From: Zoroaster sp. YZ-2022
Taxonomy: Eukaryota; Echinodermata; Asteroidea; Forcipulatida; Zoroasteridae
NCBI GenBank assembly: GCA_029582265.1
Contig: CM055816.1
Location: forward strand, 3,254,698-3,318,697
Direction of reading: 5' to 3'
DNA: 64,000 nt
Of the stretch, positions 37,081 through 47,975 are shown piece after piece. The stretch's first letter is position 1; each line of letters starts with the position of its first letter. Below the pieces are notes generated by a model. It was not told where the DNA came from. It was given only the letters and a program-made list of their open reading frames with translations, and did no database searches. Both the position numbers and the translations under genes were made by a program.

Positions 37081-37425
37081 CACCAACGTTTTTAGTACAT
37101 TTCTGGTGTACTTTTAGTGTACCTGTTGTCTGCACCAGAAGTATACCAATACAAACTCTACACCAATAGAGCACCAATACAGCACCAATAGAGCACCAAA
37201 TTGTCTTTGTCAATTTTCAGCGTGCACCAATAGTGCACCAAAGTACACTTGGGCCTATTCTGAATTTCTCCTACACCAATAAGGCACCAAATTACTTACA
37301 AATAAAGTAATCACACCAAACGTGCACCAGATATACTTAGTCTGAATCAAGCTACACCAATAATGCACCAAACTGCAGATACACTTATATTAGCCTGAAT
37401 CCCCCTACACCAATAAGGTACCAAA
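37081..37425 (+). repeat. degenerate CACCAATA / GCACCAAA repeat
   Basis: Dense recurrence of CACCAATA-(A/G)xGCACCAAA, at first in direct tandem and then with a looser period near 60 bases (CTGAATC...CTACACCAATAAGG). It abuts the integrase relic. Confidence 0.75.
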
Positions 37426-37486
37426 TGTACTTTAAAACTCGATTCCACTTTAAAAGACTCTATAGTGTGGACATGGTTAACCAGCT

Positions 37487-37679
37487 ACAATCCCGGCCAA
37501 ATCTCGCTGGGCCCCCCGGCCCCCTGACAATGTTGGCTCTTATTGGGCGGTCTGTGCTCCGGCTGGAGATAACAACATTGGTGGGGGGAGCGTGGGAGCA
37601 GGGGAGCGGAGAGCGGAGAGCGGGGACAGCGCAGGGTATGTTTATTGTCACGTGTCCCAACTATTTTGGCCGGGATTGT
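37487..37679 (+). mobile_element. 193-bp MITE, copy A
   Basis: Terminal inverted repeats ACAATCCCGGCCAAA at both ends, flanked by CT on both sides (2-base target duplication). The interior is GC-rich with GGAGCGGAGAGCGG repeats. By eye all 193 bases equal those of copy B at 38845. The open frame that runs through it is an artefact, since the same frame appears in both copies with different flanks. Confidence 0.9.
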
Positions 37680-37977
37680 CTGAATTTTCTCTTAGTTTAT
37701 CTACGGAGCCGTGACCAGACGCGGGCAAACCGCAGTCTTTGTCTTTGTCTCAAGGACAATACATTAAGGGACAAGGCAAGTGATGGTGTTGGTGATCATC
37801 TCGTGATGATGATGATGCCAATGATGTACAATGTAGGTGACGCTGGACGTAATCCTCATCCTCATTATCCTCATCATCTTCGTCACTCTCCTCCTCAAAA
37901 TCATCATCCAATAATCAAAAAATAATAATCAAAAAATAAAATAAACAATACATAAATAAAAGTAATATTATTGTCGG

Positions 37978-38077
37978 TGTTGCGGACAAAAATACATAAA
38001 CATTCTACTTGGTTGGGATTCGAACATACGATCTCCGCATTTCAGATCAGATGTCTTAACCACTGGACCACCGTGGC
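37978..38077 (-). mobile_element. tRNA-derived SINE, inverted partner 1
   Basis: On the minus strand: CCACGGTGGTCCAGTGG (A-box region), TTAAGACATCTG, and TGTTCGAATCCC (B box), then a tail GTAGAATGTTTATGTATTTT. The anticodon arm is mispaired, so it is not a functional tRNA. Tail and head match the plus-strand element at 38449. Confidence 0.7.
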
Positions 38078-38448
38078 AACCTGCAAGCGTTCCCAGTTCG
38101 ATACCCTTGGACGATGCATGGCTGCAATGCGCTTGCGCGCAAAACACAGATGATCAGAACTTTATTGTATGGTGCACCGTACACGGTTCACCATGCCATT
38201 TTGGTCCATAAGTTCCCAAAAGAGAGTTTGTGTTCAACGCGAAAAGCACATTAAGATACACAAACAACATAAGAAAGCCTCTTCAATTTGGTTTCATCCC
38301 CTCATTCCGTTATTTTGACGAAAAATCCAACGGTGATCCATCGAAACCAAAAAAGAAAGGAAGGGAGTGACTCTCCTTCTTTATTGTTCAGTGGTGAACC
38401 GTAGTTACATTATCCATCGACATATGAATAGGACCGAACTGGTGTATA

Positions 38449-38540
38449 CCACGGTGGTATAGTGGATAAGACACCTGTTGTAAAACGCGGGGATCGTGGG
38501 TTCGAATCCCACCCGATTAGAACGTTTGTATCTTTTTGTA
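38449..38540 (+). mobile_element. tRNA-derived SINE, inverted partner 2
   Basis: CCACGGTGGTATAGTGGAT (A box), a loop containing TTGTAAA, GTGGGTTCGAATCCCAC (good T arm and B box), then ATTAGAACGTTTGTATCTTT. It shares head and tail with the element on the opposite strand about 370 bases away. Confidence 0.7.
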
Positions 38541-38844
38541 TAAAGAGTATAATTTATCACACGTTAGGGTAAAATCTACAATAATATTTTATCATTATTA
38601 TAATTTTTTCCCCAAATAATTTTCTTTAATTCAACCTTTGGACGCTATTTCATGTTTGGGAAACAAAACCAAACACCCCTCCAGAGAAAACTTAATAATA
38701 CTACTGTAGTAATAAAATAAAATAAACTGAACAAAAAAAAAATAATAATAAATAAAATAAAAAATAAAAAATCACAAAGACAGCCAATAAGCGCATGGAT
38801 AAAATGGGCATGTCGCTCACATATTATACTACAAGGGAATTCAG

Positions 38845-39037
38845 ACAATCCCGGCCAAATCTCGCTGGGCCCCCCGGCCCCCTGACAATGTTGGCTCTTA
38901 TTGGGCGGTCTGTGCTCCGGCTGGAGATAACAACATTGGTGGGGGGAGCGTGGGAGCAGGGGAGCGGAGAGCGGAGAGCGGGGACAGCGCAGGGTATGTT
39001 TATTGTCACGTGTCCCAACTATTTTGGCCGGGATTGT
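38845..39037 (+). mobile_element. 193-bp MITE, copy B
   Basis: Same element, same orientation and apparently identical sequence to 37487-37679, with AG on both sides as target duplication. Identity over 193 bases between two insertions 1.36 kb apart implies recent movement or recent local conversion. Confidence 0.9.
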
Positions 39038-39117
39038 AGGTCTATCCCTTATAGAAAAATGAGCTTGCCGCAAGTTTATATATTATGCTTGCGCTCTTTT
39101 CTGCAAGGTTAAAACTA

Positions 39118-39300
39118 ACTCACTGCAAGCTTGCAAGCTTGCCACAAGCTTATCTGCAAGCTGCATAGCGCTTTGCAAGCTTACTGAACGTTTGCAGTAA
39201 GCTTGCAAGAAGCTTGCAAGCTCCTTGCAAGCTTGCCTGGTTATCAGCAAGGTTGCCAAGCTTTTCACAAGCTTGCCTTCCTGCAAGCTTGTTGGTTGTT
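39118..39300. repeat. GCAAGCTTGC palindrome cluster
   Basis: Ten AAGCTT (HindIII) sites in under 200 bases, most in the 10-base palindrome GCAAGCTTGC or half-versions (GCAAG, CTTGC). Spacing is irregular, so this is not a simple tandem repeat. Confidence 0.85.
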
Positions 39301-39409
39301 AACAATTGTACTATATTTTATTCTTCATGTATAATGCTGTAATTAAACTTCATCTTGCATTTTACAATGCATATGCTTTTTCAAGGAAATACATGTATAA
39401 TCCTCAGCC

Positions 39410-39441
<32 letters not shown>

Positions 39442-40990
39442 ACAAATTTAACAAAATTAATGCAATTAAATTTTTTATTCAAATCAGTGAATTACTCATA
39501 GTCCAAAGAGTAATTTATTTTCAGAAAGTACATACATATGTAAATGTATAATTATGTATGCACAATTTTGAAATAACACATAATATTCAATTTATGTATT
39601 ATATTAAATCCCTCAATATTGTTTGGCAAATCATGAAATCTAGTAATAAAAAGACCAGATCTTCTAAGTTCTATATACGTTCTATTCTGCCTCCTTTAAC
39701 GTATAGCAGAATCATATATTGTTCAGGCCTAAAGTATACACAAGTTTGAAATGAACCATATTTCTAATTGCTACCAAAGTGATTTTGAACCAACTAAGTG
39801 TTTTTTTTCATCATAACAGGAATTCTCTAGCCTATACATGCAGAATAAATAAACAACCTGATGGTCAATCATTTTACTAACCTGTGATCTGATGAGTATA
39901 TTTGTGGAGGCAGCATTTATTTATCAAATGTACAGGTGTACATATACTATACATGTACAACAACATGATGACTTTCCTCATACCCAAATACATTAAGTAA
40001 GTTGTTTATTTGTGTGTAACCCACTTATTGGAATTACATGGACTACAGGCAAGCAAGCTGTAATTGATACCTGTAGTGCAGTGCACATAATTTGCATTGA
40101 TTATGTAATACTATCACTGTATGGGGTAGTGTGTGTAACTTGACACTGTGTGGCCATAGCTGTCTGGCCAATCATTGGACCTTAATTCATGGTCAAGCTA
40201 TGTATATGCCTCTGCAGTGTGTGCTCTAAATTCAAACTGGAAGAAACAGATCTACAGTATACAGCAGTTTTTCAATGGAAGCAGTGAAATTTCAAGCAAG
40301 TTTTGTGATGCAGGATGGGATTAATGATGGTAAGATGATTGTACTTTTTCAGTCTAATTATGAACTGTATGAATGATTTTACTTCATGTGAATGTGAATT
40401 GTACACTATGGGCTATTGAGTGCTGCAAATACAGAAATGCTGAATGCAGTCTTGAATTGATCTGTCAACCTATTGAATTTTGCAAATGAGTGAAAAAAAA
40501 TTTAGTTTTGAAATGGTGTTCATTATTTTTGCTATTCATGTTGTATTGTAATGATTTCATTAACAACTACATGGTGTAATCATATGGTAATTAATTCAGG
40601 AATAATTAACTGAATGATGACTGAAAAACACATGTAAATATTGCATGGCTCTACTGCCTCTAGAAAATATTGCAGTCACATCCACATGATGGATATACAA
40701 GAAGTTACATCATATCTATTATCATTATATTTAAGAACTCATATCGAGGTTCCTTTTCGAAAATCTAATAATTTGGGGGTGATTTACATCATGGAAAGAG
40801 CATGTACCTGCATGTAATTGTATCTGTGCAAATATATAATAGCCACATTTCAAATTTAAATTGGTGGAAGGAGAAATATCTGGCTTTTCTAATATTTGTC
40901 TCCTTTCTTTGAATACACAGACTAAGTTGTTCTACGATAAACTACATATGACTGATGCTGCTACTGTGATGATCAGATTGGATGACAACC
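39301..40990. other. AT-rich non-coding stretch
   Basis: Includes a (TA)n microsatellite at about 39412-39440. Small frames (e.g. 39558-39749) match no family I recognise. It ends at an assembly gap. Confidence 0.45.
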
Positions 40991-41490
40991 NNNNNNNNNN
41001 NNNNNNNNNNNNNNNNNNNNNNNNNNNNNNNNNNNNNNNNNNNNNNNNNNNNNNNNNNNNNNNNNNNNNNNNNNNNNNNNNNNNNNNNNNNNNNNNNNNN
41101 NNNNNNNNNNNNNNNNNNNNNNNNNNNNNNNNNNNNNNNNNNNNNNNNNNNNNNNNNNNNNNNNNNNNNNNNNNNNNNNNNNNNNNNNNNNNNNNNNNNN
41201 NNNNNNNNNNNNNNNNNNNNNNNNNNNNNNNNNNNNNNNNNNNNNNNNNNNNNNNNNNNNNNNNNNNNNNNNNNNNNNNNNNNNNNNNNNNNNNNNNNNN
41301 NNNNNNNNNNNNNNNNNNNNNNNNNNNNNNNNNNNNNNNNNNNNNNNNNNNNNNNNNNNNNNNNNNNNNNNNNNNNNNNNNNNNNNNNNNNNNNNNNNNN
41401 NNNNNNNNNNNNNNNNNNNNNNNNNNNNNNNNNNNNNNNNNNNNNNNNNNNNNNNNNNNNNNNNNNNNNNNNNNNNNNNNNNNNNNNNNN
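40991..41490. other. assembly gap (500 N)
   Basis: Again exactly 500 unknown bases. It lies between the two large duplicate copies, so their physical distance is uncertain. Frames that cross it are artefacts. Confidence 0.99.
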
Positions 41491-41734
41491 TTTTGCCCCT
41501 AAAGGGAAGGTACAACATTGGTAAAGATGACACAACTGATTCTATGAGTGTGATTATACATTTTCTTTGGAACCAAGATACAGCCTCAGCATTGGAACAA
41601 CAAACCTGTGAAAAGTAAGATTTGAAGCTCACATGGAGGAAGTACAGAGTGGGGAAGGTGCTTCCGGGTAGCACCATCGAATGTAGTACTTAAAGCAGAT
41701 GTAATAAGTGTTGGTTCTTTCTCCCGGAAGATAA

Positions 41735-41812
41735 TCCAAGTATAATGATCGAAACGTAGAGTTATCGCCACCGGTTTTTCCTCAGAACCAACCCTTTATT
41801 ACATCTCTTAAG
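41735..41812 (+). mobile_element. possible Penelope-like terminal fragment
   Basis: ATGATCGAAACGTAGAGTT followed by CCGGTTTTTCCTCAGAACCAA parallels GATCGAAACGTCGAGTT and CAGTTCTTTTCAGAACTAA of the PLE arms. The upstream core box is degenerate. Confidence 0.45.
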
Positions 41813-41822
41813 AGATTGTTAC

Positions 41823-42182
41823 ATGAAAGTGCTACCGCAAACCTTACTCAATGCAAAATGTCATGAGACAAGTGTTAAAAGCATTCACACGTTTTACAGA
41901 ATAGCACAAAGTTACCGTCTAACAACCTTTTCAAATAAGCTCCCTAGGGAACACTTTAGACAATTATTTTTCCTTCCCTTTAATCGTTGCCACTATTTAT
42001 CTTTTATTAATGGTGATAATTTACTCCTATCGGCAGAGTCTGCGAACAAGTTTCTTGGGAATATTAAGAAGTATAATAATAGCGTCATGGTTATTTTCAA
42101 GGTAAAGTTGTATTTTGTCCCGTCCGTTACGCTTGTGTCGGGTACTGACAGTGAAAGTCAATTTGTTTGTGTGGGTTTATAA
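41823..42182 (+). other. unrecognised 119-codon open frame
   Basis: An uninterrupted frame starting MKVLPQTLLNAKCHE. I see no domain, signal peptide or family resemblance, and nothing in the flanks suggests splicing. Possibly chance. Confidence 0.2.
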
Positions 42183-42204
42183 CGTGACAGACTGGACATA
42201 CACT

Positions 42205-42277
42205 ACGTATAATTGACTTTATATACGTATAATTGACTTTATATACGTATAAATTTGACTTTATATACGTATAATTT
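42205..42277 (+). repeat. 21-bp tandem repeat
   Basis: About 3.5 units of TACGTATAATTGACTTTATA, the third with extra bases (ATAAATTTGAC). Confidence 0.9.
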
Positions 42278-42494
42278 GAAGCGGTTTGATTGAGACTTCG
42301 TCCTCTTCTCTTCACTGACGCTGTATGATTGCCGCAAAGAGTTCACGTTACTAGTTTGTTGCAAGAAACAAATCAGAATAATAATGTTAGTATAATTTAG
42401 GCTATTATCAACAATGTTCACATACTATCATCATATACAGTTGAATGTTCCAGATACTATTATGAGTTGCGCCACTGATCAGCAGCGAGATTTC

Positions 42495-45400
42495 TGGGAT
42501 GATGGGGGGGGGATGATGGGGGATAGATGGGGTGACGAAGTGACAGGGGATGATGGGGGGATGATGGGGATGGGGGGGATGATGGGGGATGATGGGGGGG
42601 ACGACGGGGGGACGACGAAGACGGGGGGACACGCAAATGACGGGGGACGACGTAGACGATGGGGGATCGACTGGGGTGATGATGATGGGATGATGAAGAT
42701 GGGGGATCGATGGGGGGGGATGACGGGGGGGATGATTGGGGGATGATGGGGGGATGATGGGGACGATGGGGATCGACGGGGACGACGGGGGATCGATCAG
42801 TCATGGGGATGATGGGGGGATGATGGGGGGATGATGGGGGGATGATGGGGGGGATGATGGGGGGGATGATGGGGGGATGATGGGGGGATGATGGGGGGGA
42901 TGATGGGGGGGGGGATGATGGGGGGGATGATGGGGGGGATGATGGGGGGGATGATGGGGGGATGAGGGGGGATGATGGGGTAAAGATGATGGGGGGATGA
43001 ATTAAGGGGGGGGACGATGTGGGGGGATGATGGGGGGGGGATGATGGGGGGGGATGACGTGGGACATGGGGGGGATCCAAAATGGGGGGACGTGATGGGG
43101 GCATCGACGGGGGACCGATGGGGGGGACAGACGGGGGGACCGACCTGTGTGGGGGACGACTTGGGGTGACCGACGGGGTGGACCGATAAAGTGTCGACCT
43201 GTGATGACCGACGATCTAAAGGGGACCGACGGTGTGACCCACCCGATTGGGGACGACGCAAATGGACGACGATCGGGGAACGACTGTGTGTGACCCGACG
43301 TGACTGTGTGGGGACGACCGATCGAAAAAGACCGACTTAAAGAACTGACCTTGTGTGGACCGATCGTGTGGACGACGGTGGACTAAAAACGATAAAAAAT
43401 TGACGGGGAAAACGACTCAAAAAGAACTGTGACCGACTTGTGAACGACCCGGGACGGGGACCAGACCAAAGAACGACGGGGACCTCAATCTAGATCCCGA
43501 CCCAAGACGACCCAAAGATGGGGATCGACGGGTGACGACTTAAACGATGATTAACGTTCTAAAGGATCGTGACCAAGATAAAGGACGATCTGACGGGGAC
43601 GATCAAAGAACGACTGTGAACGACCTTAAAGACTGACTGGGGACGACCTGTAAACGATCCATTTAAAGAACGACGCCAAACGACGGGGACCCATGAATTG
43701 TGATCTTAAGATGCAACCAGTGTGACCGATCTAAAAGACCGACGCTGAACGGGGGACTCAAGACGATCGACTAAACGACGTGACCGGACTTGTGACCGAC
43801 TGTGACGACCATTTGTGGACCCGACGGTGACGACGAACGACGACTTCAAAGACGACTGATCGCACCGATCGACCCGTGACGACTTTAAAATGACTCAAAG
43901 ACGGTGAGCATGCCGCAAAGTGACTTAAAGATTATTTAAAGGATTTCAAAATGAGAAAATGACTTCCAAAATGACGGGGGATCTGACGGGGGGGGGACGG
44001 GGGACGACGGGGGGGACGATTTAAAGGGACGATCGGGGGGGGACCCGACGGTGATGTGACCGACTTGACCAAAGAACGACGACGGAAGAATGAACGTAAA
44101 AGGATTTGGGACTGATCGTGTGACCTGATGTGCAACGACGGGTGATCTTAAAGGACAAAGACCCGACTCACGGGGGAAGATTGGGGACCTGACGAACGAC
44201 TGTGTGACCCTGCATCGGTGACGGTGAACTGGGGACGACTTAAAGACCACACCTGGGGACTTGTGACGATCTGATCTGATCAAAGACCATTTAACGACTT
44301 GTCGACTTATTAAGGATCTCAAAGATGATCAAAAACGCTGACCTGTGATGCCAAAAATGACGAAAGATCAAAAGTGATCTTAAAGCGATCTAAAAGGACG
44401 TAAAAATGACTTGATGACTCAATGTGACCGATGAAAGAACCGACTGTGACCGACGGGGAAACCACGAAAGAACGACTTGTGTGACGACCGGGACCAAAGA
44501 CCGTGACCGACTTTAAAGTGGACCTGACTTAATCTGACTTAAAGATCGACCAGCATCGACGGTGATCGTGTGACCGACGGTGGACCTGATGGGGTGATCT
44601 GATCGAAAGACCCGACTAAAGGTGACCTGACGTAAAGTGAACCGACGGACTGAACGACGCAAGATCTGACTTAAAGAACCGACTTGGCAGGGTGATCGAC
44701 GAAAGAATCGACGAAAATTGATCAAAGACGATGGTAAAAAACGACGGGGACCGACGCAGATCGACGGGGGATCGACGGTGGACCTGACTTGGGGACCGAT
44801 GGGGGGACCTGACGTGGGGCATGGGGGGTGAAAAGTGGGGGTGGAGGGGTGGGGAGGATTGACGGGGATGATGGGGATGGATGGGGGACCATGGACGATG
44901 GGATGGGGATCAAATGATGGGGATGGGGATGATGGGGGATGATGGGGACGATTTGTGGAATGATGGGGACGACTGGGGGGACGACTTGGGGGACGATGGG
45001 GGATGATGATGGGGGGGATTGATGGGGAGAACGACGGGGGATGACGGGGGAACGATGACGACGGGGACGATGGGGAACCGACGGGGATGATGGGAAACGA
45101 CGGGATCGACTGGGACGGATGGGGACCTGACGGGGAGTGATCGACGGGGTGACTTAAATGGGGGGTAGGGGTGGCAAGGTGGAGGGGTGGGGACGGACAG
45201 ATGATGGGGACGATGGGGGATGATGGGGATGATGGGGATGATGGGGGATGATGGGGGGGATGATGGGGGATGGGGTTGATGGGGATAATGGATGGGGGAC
45301 GATAAAGGATGGGGGACGGGGGATTTGGGGGATGGTAATGGCATGATGGGGGATTGGGAATGAAGGGGATGATGGGGATGGAAACGATGGGGGGATGATG

Positions 45401-45610
45401 GGGATGATGGGGGATGATGGGGGCATGATGGGGGGATGATGGGGGCATGATGGGGGCATGATGGGGGATGATGGGGGGATGATGGGTGGTGATGGGTGGT
45501 GATGGGGGGTGATGGGGGGTGATGGGGAATGATGGGGGATGATGGGGGATGATGGGGGATGATGGGGGGGGGGATGATTGGGGGATGATGGGGGGATGAT
45601 GGGGGGACGC
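42495..45610 (+). repeat. 3.1-kb G-rich GGGGATGAT satellite with degenerate centre
   Basis: Pure GGGGGATGAT-type repeats at 42495-43075 and about 44800-45605 frame a 1.7-kb middle in which units are GACGACGG, GACCGACT, CTTAAAGAC, TGTGACC and similar, still in a loose GAC/GAT register. Strand asymmetry is extreme: G-rich on the plus strand, C-rich on the minus. The long minus-strand proline/histidine/serine frames (e.g. 371 codons at 44513-45628) only translate the repeat and are not genes. The array stops exactly where copy 2 of the large duplication begins. Confidence 0.9.
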
Positions 45611-45942
45611 GTACATTGTATAGACCATGAGACTTGTTTACACTTTGCGTGATCTTTAGAGTACCAATGTAATTTCCGGCAGGGCAAAAGGGTGTGTATT
45701 TGTATGCAGAGTTTGTACATTTTGTACTTGGCCACATATCATCAAGAATGTTTTCATTTTCAGATGAATAACATTTGAGAAGTTATGGTAGTGCTTTATT
45801 AAAAAACAATGCCATAAGTGTCTCCTTCACCACAAATATTGGTCGCCTATGCCACTGATAATTTGAATTAGTAATTAATCACACGTCTTGTGAGGTGATG
45901 TTGCCATTCTACTCATACAGAAAACGCAGAAAGGATAATCAC

Positions 45943-46078
45943 CTTTGCATCCAAGTAGTTCAAAGCGCAAACATATCCAGTCATACCACTCGACAGGTTC
46001 TATCTGTATGAATCTAGTCTGCAGAGCCGCGTCAAAGTAGACAGTTACCGGTGTGTTTTTGTCCGTGTTGCCCTTAAA
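45943..46078 (-). CDS. F5/8 type C domain gene, 3' half-domain exon E3 (copy 2)
   Basis: Same 136-base length, phases and splice sites as the copy-1 exon (acceptor TTTGTCTTCAG, donor AG then GTGATT). It reads FKGNTDKN, VTVYFDAAL, TRFIQIEPVEW and LRFELLGC. The upstream intron end is intact here, with a T-rich tract (GTCCGTTTCTTTGTTATTTG). It would join E2 at 62410-62600 across an intron of about 16.3 kb. Framework stretches such as VTVYFDAAL and TRFIQIEPV are identical at the DNA level to copy 1, while the other positions change. Confidence 0.8.
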
Positions 46079-46361
46079 CTGAAGACAAATAACAAAGAAA
46101 CGGACACATGGTAATTCTTTGTATTAAAAGATAAAAGCCCCGGTACACTTTTGGTAAAATGTCACTTTGTTCATTCATTACTTCATGAAATTCAAGTAAG
46201 CTGTTTTGAACCAAACTGTGAAAATCTTCATTAATTGTCTTCACCTTTCATGAAAAAAGAGTTTTTATGAAAATAGCATTATGATCTATAAGGATTGAAT
46301 TGCGTCCATAATGTTGTTGCGTCCATAATGTGCGTCCATAATGAATTGCGTCCATAATGTG

Positions 46362-46467
46362 TTGTGTAATGCACGTAAAAAAGAATGCGCCTTGAGCACC
46401 ACTTAGTTGGTGGATACGTGCGCTATATAAGTCCACACATTATTATTATTATTATTATTATTATTAT
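46362..46467 (+). mobile_element. CR1/L2-type LINE 3' tail, copy 2 only
   Basis: GAATGCGCCTTGAGCACC, then GTGCGCTATATAAGT and (ATT)n. This GCGC...GCGCTATATAA-(ATT)n layout is that of CR1/L2-group 3' ends. Just upstream the phrase GCGTCCATAATG is repeated four times, where copy 1 has it once. Confidence 0.65.
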
Positions 46468-47170
46468 AATACAACACATTTTTTGGGAACAAATACATGT
46501 ACATACAAATGAGAATTATTCCAAACTGCATATACAATCAAAAACAAGAAGTTAAAGATACGGATAGCATTGTTATTTCAAATATAACCAAATGGTCGAG
46601 TTTTAATATAAAACTTACTCGGTGTAAAGCTGATGATGGTATCAATCTGCCATAAATATAGTTTTTTCTCAGGTGATATTATTGCTAATAAGTTTATCAA
46701 AGAGCCTGATAATACGTGTATTTGTGTTAACGACGAGTCTAGGCTCATGAAGTGCCTTAATGAAAGAACAATGTAATTACAGGTAACGATGATAAGCAGC
46801 TGGACAGTACGTGCTTAAGCCTATAGGAATTACAGACCTTAGACAGGTTACTGAGATGGTAAATTGATGTCGTACGGTATTGCATAAAGACAGCTGAAAT
46901 GTTCAACATCGCTCGTGTTTTACCGGCAATTTCCGGAAATTTATCTTTTCATTTGAACATTGATAATTTCCTTTAATTACATTGAAATGAGATATATTTT
47001 AAGATGTTTACACATTTCTGAAAATAATCATGATAAGCATGGTTTTACAATAAATATGTCCAAAAATTAATTGATGGTGGATTCTGTCATAGGCATTTAT
47101 TTACTGTTAAAGACGTGTCGCTCGTGTTTTCGCTATTATAACGACAGCTTTCGCTATTTAAACGGACATT

Positions 47171-47306
47171 TTATTCGTCATCAGAACATCGCTATTTTAT
47201 TTGTCATCAGAACATTGCTATTTTATTTGTCATCAGAACATCGCTATTTTATTTGTCATCACAACATCGCTATTTTATTTGTCATCACAACATCGCTATT
47301 TTATTT
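47171..47306 (+). repeat. 25-bp tandem repeat, ~5 units
   Basis: Expanded counterpart of 20746-20811, TTTGTCATCAGAACATCGCT plus ATTTTA; two late units read TCATCACAACATC. Confidence 0.9.
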
Positions 47307-47975
47307 GAAGAAGTGAATACAAATGCTGTTAAATTATACACCTTTCTCAAAATAATCATACGAAACATAGTTTTACAGTAAATATGTACCGAAATGCATT
47401 GATGGTGGATCCCGTCATAAATTCGTTTTGGCACTTTTGTTTACTGTTAAACTAAGCTTCTGACAACTATTCTGTGAAAGATATAATTTCAAAGTATTCC
47501 TTTCTAAAATAAAACTATCAATGTTCCAATGAAAACCATTTCCGGAAACGGGGGTTGAAACACGGGCGATACGTCTTTAAAGTAAGGTTCTTACTATTAT
47601 TTTAATGAAATATTTCATTTCAAAGTATTTTTTGTCATTTTCTATAAGGAAATTGTTGATGTTCCAATGAAAACTACATGTTCAGGAAATTGCCGTCAAA
47701 ATAGTAGAAAAGACGTGCGATGAATTTTTAACCTCTCCTTAACAGTTGATTTGAGCCAACGCCAGAAGATCAATGTGAGGACAACAGCAGCCGGGTTAAA
47801 GACAAACATCAATAAAACCTTAATATAAGAAAAGCGTGAAGGCTCCGCCAATCACGTCAGCAATAAAATACATGTAGAATTAAAAAACTAAGCGAACCCA
47901 AAATATGTCTCAAGTGTTAAGAAAACCTCATTAAAACAAATTTACCGAATTAAGTCTTAATTACTAAAACATTCA

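Noticed and set aside
37425..37925. 166-codon plus-strand frame
   Set aside because: Its central part is the 193-bp MITE, which gives the same peptide at 38845-39037 with different flanks.
40861..41677. Open frames of ~180-234 codons across the second N gap
   Set aside because: Same artefact; the short real flanks show no coding resemblance.
42495..45610. Interstitial telomere repeat
   Set aside because: GGGGATGAT is not the TTAGGG type of animals, and no TTAGGG runs are present.
42460..45737. Long minus-strand frames rich in Pro, His, Ser and Ile (up to 371 codons)
   Set aside because: They are translations of the GGGGATGAT satellite in all three frames; the composition follows the repeat and there are no start, splice or domain signals.
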